In this document: positions 53,905 through 64,000 of the stretch, piece by piece
Numbering within the stretch: the first letter of the stretch is position 1
Layout: each line of letters starts with the position of its first letter
DNA from: Tenrec ecaudatus
Taxonomy: Eukaryota > Chordata > Mammalia > Afrosoricida > Tenrecidae
DNA: 64,000 bases
Direction of reading: 5' to 3'
Assembly (NCBI RefSeq): GCF_050624435.1
Contig: NC_134538.1
Location: 126,338,937-126,402,936 of the forward strand
Made by a program: the position numbers and the translations under genes
Notes under the pieces: generated by a model
Told to the model about the DNA's origin: nothing
What the model saw: the letters and a program-made list of their open reading frames with translations, nothing else
Database searches by the model: none

Positions 53905-54642
53905 GATGGGCTTTGAATTCTGGTAGGTCATTCATTGGCTCTCATGGCCTGTTTTAATTTTCTTCAGCCTCAACTTGAACTTACATATGAGCAACTTGTG
54001 GTCTGTTCTGAAATTAGCTCCTGTCCTTATTCTAATTGATGATATTGAGCTTCTCCATCCTCTCTTCCTAAGGATATAGTTCATTTGATGCCTGTGTAAC
54101 TGATTCCATCCTTTAAGATCTTTGTTGTTTTGTTGTTAAAATATATGTGCAATGAATAAGCCACTGGCCTTGCACACTTCTATAATGTGATCACCCAGGC
54201 CATACTTTCCCGCTACCTATCCGTCTTGTTGTCTCCAGCTTCTGCATCCCAAATCACCAGTAATTTTCAATCCATTTTTGCATGCATCTTTGATCAATTT
54301 CAGGCTGAAAAAGTTGGTAGAAGTCTCCAATTTCTTCATTATTGGCTTTAGTGAGTGGTAGGTAATTTGAAGAACGGCTGTATTAACTTCCTTGTAGGCA
54401 TACAGATATTATTCTCTTATATTGTACTTCAAGATATATCTTAAATTTTTTTTATGATGAATGTGACACCATTCCTTTATATATTTCCCAGCAGAGTAAA
54501 TTATGTCTGATTCTAAATGGTTGGTCCTATTCTATTTCAGTTTACTTTCACTTTGGACAACTTCCAATTCTCCACGATCTGTACTTCATTAATTCCATGC
54601 TCCAGTTGTTAATGGATGTTGGGGCTATTCCTTATCATATGT
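53905..54642 (-). mobile_element. RTE LINE, minus strand (right of L1 insertion)
   Basis: Continues the element at 44,815-44,942. On the minus strand it runs from the endonuclease/linker part leftward toward RT. The block 'ctctcttcctaaggatatag' with 'ttcatttgatgcctgtgtaa' belongs to the decayed ORF. No intact ORF. It is interrupted at 54,648 by an LTR-like repeat and resumes at 55,158. Confidence 0.6.
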
Positions 54643-54647
54643 CATGC
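54643..54647. repeat. 5-bp target-site duplication, left
   Basis: 'catgc' at 54,643-54,647, repeated at 55,153-55,157. Confidence 0.65.
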
Positions 54648-55152
54648 TGTGTTGGTCTGGGTACACTAGAGAAACAAATCCATGGACACACATATGTGTA
54701 TACGAAAAAGATTTATATACAAGAGGATTTGAACATTGAGAAAACATGCTAGCCAAATCCACATCAAGTCCATAAGTCTGATATTAGCCCATATGTCTGA
54801 TACCAATCTATAAAGGCCTCTACAGACTCATGAAACAAATGCAATGATGCTGAATGTAGAAGATCGCAGGCCAGTGGGTAGAGAGTCTTTGGATCCAGTA
54901 TCATTGGAAACATCTCAGCACTGGCAGGGGTCTCTGCATCTTAGGGTGGGTCCATGTGTCTTGTCAGCTGCTCTGTCTCCCCGGGTGTGAGCAGAGTCTC
55001 CCATCTTCAAGGAGGAAATACCAGATTTCCCAGAATTCTCAGGAGAAGATCATGCCCACACAGAAGCCTCATTGGTTATGATCTGATTGACTGACTAGAC
55101 AACACCCCTTCACTCATAACCCTCTCAAATTGACAATTATGTAACTACCATA
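54648..55152. mobile_element. LTR-like repeat, family A, copy 2
   Basis: 505 bp, starts 'tgtgttggtct' and ends 'ctaccata' (ACA in copy 1). It is the same unit as 7,643-8,126. Flanked by the 5-bp duplication CATGC and sitting within a minus-strand RTE. TG...CA-like ends plus a 5-bp duplication fit a solo LTR of a class III (ERVL/MaLR-like) element. Family not recognised. Confidence 0.7.
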
Positions 55153-55157
55153 CATGC

Positions 55158-55290
55158 CATGTCAGCAAATGATGGTCCTGAGATTTTCCTCCGTCCATAT
55201 CACAACGGTCTGCTCTAATCAGAGGGGTTAGCTCTTCCCTGGTCATATTTTGAGGACCTTCCAACCTGAGGGGCTCATCTTCTGGCATCA
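55158..55290 (-). mobile_element. RTE LINE, minus strand, 5' part
   Basis: The reverse complement reads 'ggttggaaggtcctcaaaat', 'atgaccagggaagagctaac', 'gatatggacggaggaaaatc', matching 34,650-34,740 in the plus-strand RTE. Confidence 0.75.
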
Positions 55291-55564
55291 GGCCAGACAG
55301 TGCTCAGCTGCTATTTGTAGGCTTTCACTGGCCAATTGTTTTCTCTTGACCTGAAAGCTCCACCAAAACGTGTCCACCATAGGTAACACTATACTACAGG
55401 TGTTTGAAATATAAGCATTACAGTAACATGTCAGCTGCCAAATTATGACCAACAGACAGATGAGTAATAGAGATGTTCCTTCATTTCCATCAAGGGTTCT
55501 ACACTGCCCTTTCCTTACCCGAGGTCCAGTCAGAGTCACGTGCATCTAGTTGATTCCCTGTCCT

Positions 55565-55745
55565 CTTTTCACTAGTAGTCAGGTGCTGTCAAGTTGATTC
55601 TAATGCATGATCATTCCAGGGTGTCACAGCAGAACTGTGCTCCCGAGGATTTCCAGCTGGTTCTTCAGCGGTAGATCATCGACCATTTCTACCAATGCAC
55701 CTCCAGAGGGGCTCAAGCTTCCAATCCCTGGGTTAGTAGCCAAGG
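55565..55745 (-). repeat. RTE-tailed SINE, minus strand
   Basis: 'gtcaggtgctgtcaagttga', 'cacctccagaggggctcaag', 'cttccaatccctgggttagt' is a reverse-complement SINE of the same tail type, diverged. Confidence 0.6.
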
Positions 55746-55749
55746 ATGT

Positions 55750-57600
55750 TCATCCCTGATACGACCCTGGAATCCTGCTTCCTTATTTTCTTCCACTCTG
55801 TAACCATTTTCTCACTCTTGATCCTTCATGATTTGGAGACTTTTCAATAGTCCTGGACGGTTATTTTGTAAAATGGGTCCAACTGAGGATTTGCCTGATG
55901 GTTTCTCATAATTAGGTCGAGTTAATGCACTTGGAGCAAGAATCTCACAGAAGTGGCAGAGTACTCTTCTCTGTGCATCATAGGGATGTACAGTATTGAT
56001 GTCTTATTGCTAGCAATGTTAAGCTTGACTGCTTGGTTACTTAAGGTGGGGGATGCTAGGTTTCTCCAGTATAAAGTTACAATATATTCCTTTGTAATTA
56101 ATAGGTATATTATAAGGAGATTCTTTGAGATCATGCAAATGGTTTGTTTCTCATTATTTTGTCTGCTCTCCTTAGCAGGTAGTAGCGGTTCTTACCAGCA
56201 AGTTATTACTGCAGTGCCTTCATAATGGTGATTTTCTATTTCTTTCTTTGTACATTTATTAGTTGAAAGTCTCCTCTAAGGAAGAGCTGTATGATTTGTC
56301 TTTAAATTACTATGACAATTTAATAGCCCTTGAAAAGAAAGCTGCTTTGAACTCTTGAATAAGTGAGAAATAGAATGGAATGGAATGGAATACTTAGGTG
56401 GTTTTCACTTAAGGACTGATAAGAATTTCCTTTCATACAGGGAACAGTGAGACAAAGAGCATCAAGAAACCAGGAGAGTAGGATGTGAAATCAGGAATTG
56501 TTTTGGGCATGAAACATAATAAAGGAGTGTTTGCAGTGCTTTCTATATTGAAAAAAAAAAAAGGAAAAGGCTAACAGGGTAGGTTTTTTTTATGAGACAC
56601 CTCTGTCAAGAAGAAACACATTTGTGTGAGCATCTCAAGATTAAGATCTAAAGAGAAGACACGGGGGAACCAGTTACAAAGCCACAAAACAATAGCAAAG
56701 GAAGGAAAAACTGAACTTGGCATGTCTGCCAAAGGAAGGCAGGGCACTTGTGTGAGGTGCTAAAACAAACAAACAAAAAAATGGTGGGGGCGGGACAGTG
56801 AAGGAAGGCCTAGGCAGAAATGAGGAAATACGGTTGTGTGTCCCTGTTGGTGAACACAGCAAAGTAAACTAGAAAAACCAGCTAGAGGTGAGAAACCCTT
56901 GAACCAGGAAAGAGAGGATCTAGGTCCCATAGGAGTTATGATTCAGACAAGGACCCTTTCACTCAGAAAGCACTCACTGGGAAGGAAGTATTCCAAGAAT
57001 AAAAAGATCTATAGGGTATATCAGTTATGATTCCTTCCATTAGTATGACAGAAACTCAACTCAAAGTGCCTTAAGCAGAAGGAGACACTTGGCTTCCTTA
57101 ACAGAGAAGGTCATGGTAAGAGATGGCTGAGTACTGGTAGTCCCCGGAACTCAAAGCCATATGGCTTCTCTCTTTTCTCTTCCTCCCAGCCTGCTACAAA
57201 ACCCCGCCCAGTATCCTATCTTAGTTCTTCTGTTCTTTGTGTGGTCTTATTGCTTTCCCTCTCAGATGGGCTTCCATGGTCGATGGCTTAAAGTATTCGT
57301 GATACCAGCTGAGCATGATGACAGACTATTTTATGCCTGTCATTGCCAAAGACAAACTCTCAATGGTCGAGAAGTAAAACCTAATGTTTAGTCAGGTCTG
57401 GGTCAAAGCCCTGCCAGACACAGGAATCTGAGTGAGGTCAGGATTAACAGAGCCACTTAGGATGAAAGAAAGGCAGTCGGCCCAGAGGCCCAGCATAGAG
57501 AGGGGTATTATTAGCAGACAAGAAAGGGGAGGCTTTCAAGGAACACTAATGGATGCTCACCACTAAAGGCTCCCTCAAAGAGCCTCTGCAAGTAATCATC
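55750..57600. other. Unique non-coding sequence
   Basis: Contains a short 'ggaat' tandem run at 56,373-56,392 and an A-run at 56,550-56,563. No gene or named repeat recognised. Confidence 0.4.
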
Positions 57601-57609
57601 ACTGTTACT

Positions 57610-57855
57610 GTAATAATAACGAACATGGATTGAGTGCTTGCTATGCGACAGACACTCTTCTAAACCCTTCACAAATATTAAATCATCTACGCCTCACAAC
57701 CACCTTGGAGACTGTTGTTCGAGCCATTGTGCAGAGGAGGAAACCAACGTCAACAGGCTCAGCCACGTGTCCAAGGACCCAGAGAAGACCAGCAGCTAGA
57801 CAAGACTTTTATTCCAGGGGCCTGAAATGCAGAGCCTCTGCTGTAAACCACTGAC
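57610..57855 (-). repeat. MIR element
   Basis: 'ttgagtgcttgctatgcgac', 'aaatcatctacgcctcacaa', 'gcagaggaggaaaccaacgt', 'agccacgtgtccaaggaccc' follow the minus-strand order of MIR, an ancient mammalian SINE. Well-preserved length of about 240 bp. Confidence 0.8.
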
Positions 57856-58054
57856 ATGGGATCTTAGAGAATAGATGTGTCAGAAATAAATGAGTGGAAG
57901 GGAAAAAAACAAGTTTGAAAGAAGACCAGTTACCCCTACAATTAAGATATGAGTTATCATAGTATACGGGTCACAACCCTTCCAACACTCAAACCTCACA
58001 AGGCTAAAAACTGCCTTCAAAAGTCTGAAGGTACACAAGAAGACTTGGTTCCAA

Positions 58055-58345
58055 TAATGTGGCATGGTGGGATGCCCACCTTCCCGACACGATCGCTGAA
58101 GACAAACTGGGTACGTAAGCAATTGTGGTGAAGAAAGCTGGTGGGGTCCGGCTATTAAATGATATCATGTCTAGGGTCTTAAAAGTCAAACAAGCAGCCA
58201 CATGGAAGCCCACGTACAAAGTCCACACAGAAGAAGTACTCCAGCCTGTGTGATCATGGGATGTAGATGGAAACAGGTATCAGAAGTTAAAAAATAAACA
58301 GCATCCTCAAGGTGAAGGAGAGAGCCCATTCGTGGACAACTGGAC
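58055..58345 (+). mobile_element. Old L1 3' UTR fragment
   Basis: 'cccaccttcccgacacgatc', 'gctgaagacaaactgggtac', 'attgtggtgaagaaagctgg', 'tagggtcttaaaagtcaaac' and 'cactccagcctgtgtgatca'-like blocks match the single-copy module of older L1s. Cut off near 58,345. Confidence 0.75.
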
Positions 58346-58399
58346 ATTCCCACAGAGGCGCCGCACAGAAGAGAAGATACATCCAGGGCATTGCCTGCC

Positions 58400-58560
58400 C
58401 CTGCACCACCCCACAGTTGTTCTTATGTTTGAGCTCACTGTCGCAGGCACTGCGACAATCCCTCGTGTGGAGTCTCTTTCTCTTTTCTGCTGCCCTTCTA
58501 CTTTACCAAACATGATGCCCTTTTCCAGGGACTGGTCTCTGCTGATAACATATCAAGCTG
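58400..58560 (-). mobile_element. RTE LINE 3' end, minus strand
   Basis: 'gagctcactgtcgcaggcac', 'tgcgacaatccctcgtgtgg', 'ttccagggactggtctctgc' match 19,900-20,060. Confidence 0.65.
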
Positions 58561-58564
58561 GTTG

Positions 58565-59414
58565 CTTAAATGACAGGTACGTCCTTGTCATAAACCTGAG
58601 AACATGACGTGTGAGAGTGCCTGTCGCGATGTTTTCAGGCACTTACACTTGTGGAGGTGGGCCCAGGGTAACTGGCTGCTTGACGATGCTTAGCTTCAGA
58701 AAATAGGGTCAGAAGAGTCAGACCAGGAGCTTGCCAGCTGGGCCTCAAAGGCAGGGAAGGGTTTTAAGCCAGCTTTAGTCTCTGCACTCTGCCTTTGCCA
58801 CCCGTGGCTTAGAGCCCTGTTACTCTTTGCCTCTAGTAGCATGTTGCAAGAGAATCTCAGATATACACGTGCCCTCCATGTCTCCATGTTATTTCCACAC
58901 CTTTGAACTTGGACCCAATTTACCCTTGGGCTTGCCAACTGTCAATTCCCCTTGGTATTTTCTCTATCTCCTCTAGCCTCCAGACCTCTCTGACCTTCTC
59001 GTGAAACGCTGCATTTCTTCAAAGACCCGAAGGAATGCTTAGACAGGCATGCTGCGTTCTGCCAACGGGTACAGCTGTGGCTGTGACAATCTACCCCCAA
59101 AACCTTTGAACTGCCACTCAGTCCTGCCTTTGACCCTGTGTTATTTCCGAGCGTACATTCAGGGTGAGAAGAAGCATGAGCTTCCCCTTTTCTGATCCCC
59201 TTTCTTTACGGGTAAAGCGCTTTCCCATTTAAAGACATTCGGGGGCCTTTCTTATACCCCAGACTCCAGAGCTGGGTTCCTACACTGCTTTGACCTATAG
59301 CTCCTCTTCAGGGAGGAAATGGAAAATGACTCAGTACCGCCCTGGCGATTTAAAACTGTTGTACCACAAAATGTATGGATCTGCTCTTGTAGCAGCCCAC
59401 TGACTTGTTCCAGT

Positions 59415-59449
<35 letters not shown>

Positions 59450-59510
59450 GGTGGCACTGTCCACTTTGAGAAACACTGTTCTAGTGTAACTGTAGTCTTT
59501 GGAGAAGGGC
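58565..59510. other. Unique non-coding sequence with (CA)n
   Basis: A (CA)n microsatellite lies at 59,417-59,446. Nothing else recognised. Confidence 0.4.
59417..59446. repeat. (CA)n microsatellite
   Basis: About 15 CA units. Confidence 0.95.
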
Positions 59511-59514
59511 ATCT

Positions 59515-59588
59515 TTCGTGGTAAAGCAGAAGGTCAAAAAAAGAAGCTCCTTAGTGACAGGAATTGGCACTGTGGCTACAACCATGGC
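59515..59588 (+). mobile_element. RTE LINE 3' fragment (left of L1)
   Basis: 'ggtaaagcagaaggtcaaaa' and 'ctgtggctacaaccatgg' resemble the RTE 3' block at 1,970-2,045. With 60,030-60,105 it seems to form one element split by an old L1. Confidence 0.4.
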
Positions 59589-59589
59589 C

Positions 59590-60025
59590 TCAGGCACGGG
59601 ATCCGTGGTAAGATGGTGCAGGCACCGCTACAGATAAGAGCCTGCAGCACAGGAACCCAGGACCACCAAGGAGATACCAGCAGGATTAGGGGGGGGGGGT
59701 GGAAAGGAGGAATCAATCACAATGCTCAATCTAGAACTTAGAACCCTCTCTCGGGGGGACAAATAATGGAAAAGTGTGTGAGGGGTGAAAGAGGATAATG
59801 GAAGATATGAAAATAATAATCTATAACTTATCAAGGGTTTGTGAGGGAGGACGGGCGGGGGAGGGAGCGGGAAGAAATGGGGAGTTGATATCAGGGGCTC
59901 AAGTGGGAAGAGAATGCTTTGAAAATGATGATGGCGGCATATGTGCAAATGTGCTCGACACACTTGGATGAATGTATGGATTGTGATTAGAGATGCAAGA
60001 GCCCCCAATAAAAGTAAGAAAAAAG
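59590..60025 (+). mobile_element. Old L1 3' end
   Basis: Shares with the young L1 'gctacagataagagcctgca', 'ctatcaagggtttgtgaggg'-type blocks, and the ending 'aatgtatggattgtgattag' and 'gagcccccaataaaag'. It has a single terminus with one AATAAA, unlike the young family. Confidence 0.8.
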
Positions 60026-60029
60026 GAAA

Positions 60030-60105
60030 GAGAATTTGGCAGGCACACGCAGTGCTTTGTGCGGTTGTACCTTTGGGCTGCTATGTGGTGGCACCCAACA
60101 AGGTC
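60030..60105 (+). mobile_element. RTE LINE 3' fragment (right of L1)
   Basis: 'cacgcagtgctttgtgcggt' then 'ctgctatgtggtggcaccca' resembles the last bases of RTE elements. Confidence 0.4.
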
Positions 60106-60269
60106 GCTTTGCCAACCGCTACGTAGAAACACCTGCAAAATCCTCACCTGATCTCATTCACTGAAATCTCCACCTTCATGGAAGCTGAAGATTGCTGGTT
60201 ATCTGTGATCCTCCTGCCCTTCTTCTGTTAGTGACATAACCTCTGGGTTTGAGCGAGTCGCTTAGCTGT

Positions 60270-60388
60270 GTAGTAGACAGGGCGAGTGGGTTATGTGCTG
60301 GCCTGAGAACCTCAGGATCAGTAGCTTCAAACCGCCTTCCGCTCCTCGGAAGAAAGATGGGGTTTTCTACTCCCATAAAGAGACCAGA
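60270..60388 (+). repeat. AfroSINE, 3'-truncated
   Basis: 'agggcgagtgggttatgtgc', 'cagtagcttcaaaccgcctt', 'ggaagaaagatggggttttc', 'tactcccataaagag' and then an abrupt switch to unrelated sequence. Confidence 0.75.
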
Positions 60389-60389
60389 C

Positions 60390-61460
60390 GTCCCGATTTT
60401 GAACAATTTTTCCTGCATCCCGTGGCATTTTTAAAAAGTCCCAATTTTTGGAAAGAATGCACAAGTTCGGGTATGCGGTTTTCGGCTGCCATGTGGGTAT
60501 TTCGCCAGGATATGAGTTTTATCAATGGTGTCCCATTTTACCAGTGTTAAAATCTGGTCACCTTTACGGGCTGTGTCTCAGGATGACCTTGGCCTGGGCC
60601 TTGCTACGTGGGAGTTCCTCTTGGGTAGGCGCCTCCATTTGCACTGAGGCCAACTCTTGGTCTCATGATCTTGTCCTTCAGTCTGACCTTTTGCCTCCTC
60701 TCAGTATCTTCTGGGTTCTCTGAGGCTGCCGGTGGCTCCGTGTTGACCTCCAGCCTTCCAGCCCTGGCCTCTGCCTCTCCTTGATAGTGGTGGGTCTCCT
60801 TGGCTTCACCCTGGTCCTCATTCTTAGCGAGCCTGGCCTAGCTCCAATCCAGCACCAGGGGGTCCTGCCCAGTACCACCTGATGTTTGTGTGAACCCAGT
60901 CACCCTTGGCTGAGTGACCTTCTAAGGATTAGCACCACACTAGCTTGAATTAGGTTTCCTTCCTCCTAATTTCGGTGAACAGATTAAGTTAGAAAAAAAT
61001 ACCCTCACTCATAGCCTCAATTGTTCATTTTGTCTGTGTGATATGACACCTAAGGGGAAATGTTTCATGGAGGTCCCTACTATGTGTCCTCCAACATTTT
61101 AAACACGTCTGCATTTCACCAATGCTATCACAGCACTTTGAAGGAGGCCCTAATTTTGTGGGCCCTAATTCCAAGGAGAAAATATTGTATGAGACTGTTG
61201 TTTAAAAGGAAAACTTAAGACAAAAGGTTTCCAAACCAAAAGAAGCAGGCCTTGATGGTTACAAGCAGTGGAAGGGAAGGGCGGGGAGGTGGAGCAATGG
61301 GCTAGAGGATAGACAGGTGTTCACTAGGACAAAAGCAAAGACGATACTCTGTAAGAGGAAGGGGGGGTGTGGGAAGGAGGAGGTACAGGGCAGAGGGAAG
61401 TAAAGGAGATGGGACAAGGCAAGTTATTGGGAAGTTTGATAAAATATTTAAACTTGTGCA
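60390..61460. other. Unassigned sequence
   Basis: Starts with 'accagacgtcccgattttga' and includes two similar 'cccaattttt'/'cccgatttt' pieces, which might be an old DNA element. I cannot name it. The rest is unique, with a purine-rich tract at 61,255-61,430. Confidence 0.35.
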
Positions 61461-61461
61461 T

Positions 61462-61476
61462 AAAAATGAAGATCTA
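61462..61476. repeat. Retrocopy target-site duplication, left (15 bp)
   Basis: 'aaaaatgaagatcta' at 61,462-61,476 is repeated at 62,030-62,044. Confidence 0.85.
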
Positions 61477-62029
61477 GGTGGTGCCAGAGAAGCGACTGCA
61501 GCCTGAGCACTGTGTAGTCAGTGCGCCAGCGGTGCCTTCTCCCGGAGACTCCTTGCACCTCTTCAGCTCCAAGCAAGGGCCAACCTGACTTAAGCCCTCC
61601 CGAGATGACCAAGCAGCCAGACGAAGACCTAGAGAAAACTAAGAACAAAGCAGAACCCACTGTAGCCATGCTTCCCAATTAGCTCTCGGCCCTGCAAGCT
61701 TTCAGGAAGGCCCTGGTCCTGGCCATGCAGGTGGAAGAGCAGGCCCGCAAAGACACCAGCAGCCAGTAACAGCCCCAGAGATGACGGCAAATACATTTGA
61801 ACATAATGGAGGTTCCCCACAAACTTTCTGAAGCCCCCTTATCTGTCTGTCTGTCACACAGCTTTTGCCTGCTCAGTTATTTACAGGGTTCAGCCTCCTT
61901 GACAGCAAGGACAAGGATCTGTTTGCAAGATCCCATCCCATGACCTATGGAGTTTTCCATCACCCCGACCTCCACCCCACTTTCTGTACACTGACCCCAG
62001 TAACCACTACTAAACTTTGATATCTATTA
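61477..62029 (+). pseudogene. Processed pseudogene of an unidentified short-protein mRNA
   Basis: A 553-bp insertion flanked by an exact 15-bp duplication that starts with A's, as expected for L1-mediated retrocopying of an mRNA. It has a 5'-UTR-like GC-rich start, a short reading frame from ATG 61,605 to TAA 61,767-61,769, and a 3'-UTR-like end with a very short A-run. The frame (54 codons) begins MTKQPDEDLEKTKNKAEP, has an in-frame TAG as codon 26, and then continues with 'LSALQAFRKALVLAMQ' and 'VEEQARKD'. The sharp continuation after the stop suggests it was a real coding sequence for a small, charged, probably helical protein. I do not recognise the parent gene. An alternative is that it is a repeat I do not know. 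Confidence 0.7.
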
Positions 62030-62044
62030 AAAAATGAAGATCTA
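62030..62044. repeat. Retrocopy target-site duplication, right (15 bp)
   Basis: Exact copy of 61,462-61,476. Confidence 0.85.
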
Positions 62045-62109
62045 AAATGAAAACCCCACCTGATTCATAATAGAAAGTTCAAATGAATACAGAAACGAGG
62101 GCAATAAAT

Positions 62110-62290
62110 GGAGGCACCTCGGTTGCGTAGCAGTCTTGAGGAGCTGGTCAGCAGTTGAAACCACCAACTGCCCCGAGGGAGAAAGGCGGACTTTCTACTC
62201 CCGGAAAAGTTACAGCCTTGGAAACTCGCTTGTCCTGTAAGATAGCCCTGAGTCGGTCTCGACTCAGTGGCAGTGAGTTTGGTTTTCTGA
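62110..62290 (+). repeat. AfroSINE, near full length
   Basis: 'ggaggcacctcggttgcgta', 'ctggtcagcagttgaaacca', 'ggcggactttctactcccgg', 'gagtcggtctcgactcagtg', 'gcagtgagtttggttttct'. The tail is among the best conserved. Confidence 0.9.
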
Positions 62291-62299
62291 GGACAATAA

Positions 62300-64000
62300 A
62301 AGCATTGCTGGATTTTACCAGGGGAAAAAATATTTTTCTGTTTTGTTCATTTTCTATTTTGTTATCACTGGACTCTCTCCCACACTATACTCTAAAAGCA
62401 AATACACTCTGGTTTTTCTTTAGCTCAAAGGTCCCTAACTTAAAAATGGATAAAAGTGAGATACTATAAATTGTATTTTACTTAGGTAAAAATGTGACAC
62501 CTTGATGATACCTGAAATAGTCATTCTCCATCATTGTTGGTGGAAGAGGAAATTGGTTCAACCGATTTGACAATATCTAAAAATGGAGGCATCTTTTCAC
62601 CAAGAATTCAACTATGACGCCTTAACTATGACAGATAAACTTACAAAAATTAAAAATGACTTAAATGCTAAGGGACTGGTTAAATACTTATGGGACATCT
62701 ATGGGACAGCTGTGGAAGGAACCCCATAGCCCCATGTATGCTGACATGGGAATGTCCCTTATTATAAATACATAGTAACTGACACCTCAAGAAGCAAAGG
62801 AATCAGATAATCCCTTTTGTGAAAACAACAGCAGTAATGTTTACAGCTATGTGTGTTGTTAATATATGTGAATAGATTGCCTTTTCTGGAAGGATAAATG
62901 AGCAAGGGTTAACAATTGCTCCTTTGGGGAAAGAGCTGCTGGTTAAGAAAGAGGGTAAGGGTGAACGCATTTCTTGGGGTTTTTTTTTTTTTTCATTTAT
63001 ACCTTAGTACAATTGGATTTTTTTATGTACTTAATAATATTTTTAAATGTCAGCGGTTATCTAGCCAATGGGATAACAAGTTATTTAAATTTTACTCTTG
63101 ATCATTTCTCTAAATAAAAGGTAAATTATATGTATGTATAAATTAACTCTTTAGAAAGCACAGCAAAACATGGAATTTCATTTCATGCCTCAGATATCCA
63201 GGCAGACAGTACTTTCACGGTTAGTTTAAATCATACAGTATTCCACTGTCTGGGTCTCTACAGTCAAGGAGCAAAGCGAGGGAGCAAAGCAAACAAAACA
63301 AAACATGCTTGATGCTCTTATTTTGACAAGAGAGTAAATGCCATTTACTCAGGTTTTCGCCGTGGTGCTCCGAAAGCAGACTCTGTGGAAGCCTTGTGGC
63401 TTTGTTATTCTATTTCACCCGTAGCAGCAGATTCATCATTTTCTATAGATTTTGCTTGAGCAGTTTGCTCAGAGATTCTGTTGTTCGGTTGAATCAAACA
63501 TAACAGCTCTGAATCCCTCGGGCTCCGGGCACTTGAAGATGCTGTCTTGTGATATGATTGCTTCTCTTTCTTCTTCCAGTCCAGGGAGCTCAGCCTTGCT
63601 GCAAGTGGAAAGGCCCTGCTTTCCTCCGGTTAGAGAGCCTCCATGTCCATGTCCCAGAGTCCACGACACAGAACAGCAGGTCTTCGCATCACGGGGAAAA
63701 GCTCACGGTTCATCTCTATGTATCCAGCCCCAAAGAAGCGCTAAGAAGATGTTTTTCTGTTGCATGGGAGACATGTGGTAACAATCTTTCAGTGCCTGCC
63801 TTTCACAGGCATTATCTGTTGATCATCTCAGTGCATGAAGAAGCCTACCCAGCAGCCATCCAAACCACAGCTTTATAGAAATCCACAAATAAGCCATACT
63901 GCGGAGCCAATCCATTCTTAAAGACTTGGTTCAAAGATGTTTTGTTTGCACTACATCACTTTAGGAGGAAGAGTCTTTGCTCGCGGGCAGTGGGATCACC
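62300..64000. other. Unique AT-rich sequence to the window end
   Basis: A T-run lies at 62,980-62,993. A stretch near 62,530-62,820 loosely resembles an old L1 ORF2 or 3'-UTR relic but I cannot confirm it. Open frames at 63,452-63,878 overlap in three frames and show no domain. No gene called. Confidence 0.4.

Noticed and set aside
63452..63878. Coding exon at the window end
   Set aside because: Three overlapping frames are open at once and none shows a domain or codon bias I could judge.

Overview
This window looks like intergenic DNA from a placental mammal, most likely an afrotherian (elephant, hyrax, aardvark, tenrec, golden mole or elephant-shrew lineage). The reasons are many tRNA-derived SINEs of AfroSINE type, RTE-clade LINE copies whose 3' ends resemble the tails of those SINEs, and older pan-mammalian repeats (MIR, MER5A, MER20, Tigger). 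I cannot fix the species. I found no host protein-coding exon I would defend. The coding capacity that can be supported belongs to transposable elements and one retrocopied mRNA.

The centrepiece is a full-length LINE-1 at 44,943-53,886 (about 8.9 kb), flanked by a perfect 18-bp target-site duplication. It has a 1.2-kb 5' UTR that opens with a YY1-like motif, an intact ORF1 (359 codons), a 66-bp spacer, an intact ORF2 (1,274 codons) and an unusually long 3' UTR of about 2.8 kb. All endonuclease and reverse-transcriptase catalytic residues I checked are present. The 3' UTR holds a G-rich tract, a duplicated ~180-bp block, an A-run plus TG/TA microsatellite, and a duplicated terminus with two AATAAA signals. 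A second young copy at 9,323-11,700 has its own 13-bp target-site duplication and consists only of this 3' UTR. The long 3' UTR therefore belongs to a mobilised family and is not an accident of one copy.

Layout. 0-9 kb: RTE, SINE and old L1 3'-UTR fragments, and one ~490-bp LTR-like repeat. 9.3-11.7 kb: the 3'-UTR-only L1. 11.7-19.4 kb: mostly unique sequence with MIR and MER5A relics. 19.4-27.5 kb: SINEs, RTE 3' ends, a dead mariner and several old L1 3' ends. 28-29.7 kb: a three-level nest in which an ERV remnant sits in a Tigger that sits in a MER20. 30.5-34.6 kb: a solo LTR, three SINEs in a row, and a second copy of the nested ERV's LTR. 34.6-40.1 kb: an RTE element split by an internally deleted gammaretrovirus-like ERV (35,526-39,591) with two LTRs and a 4-bp duplication. 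42-55 kb: old L1 and RTE fragments in minus orientation, with the young L1 inserted into a minus-strand RTE. 55-64 kb: mostly unique sequence, old L1 and RTE ends, a MIR, a processed pseudogene with a 15-bp duplication, and SINEs.

The elements are linked by mechanism. The L1 enzymes probably mobilised the 3'-UTR-only copy and the processed pseudogene. They may also have moved SINEs, although AfroSINE tails point to the RTE machinery. Nested insertions give a relative order of events at four sites.
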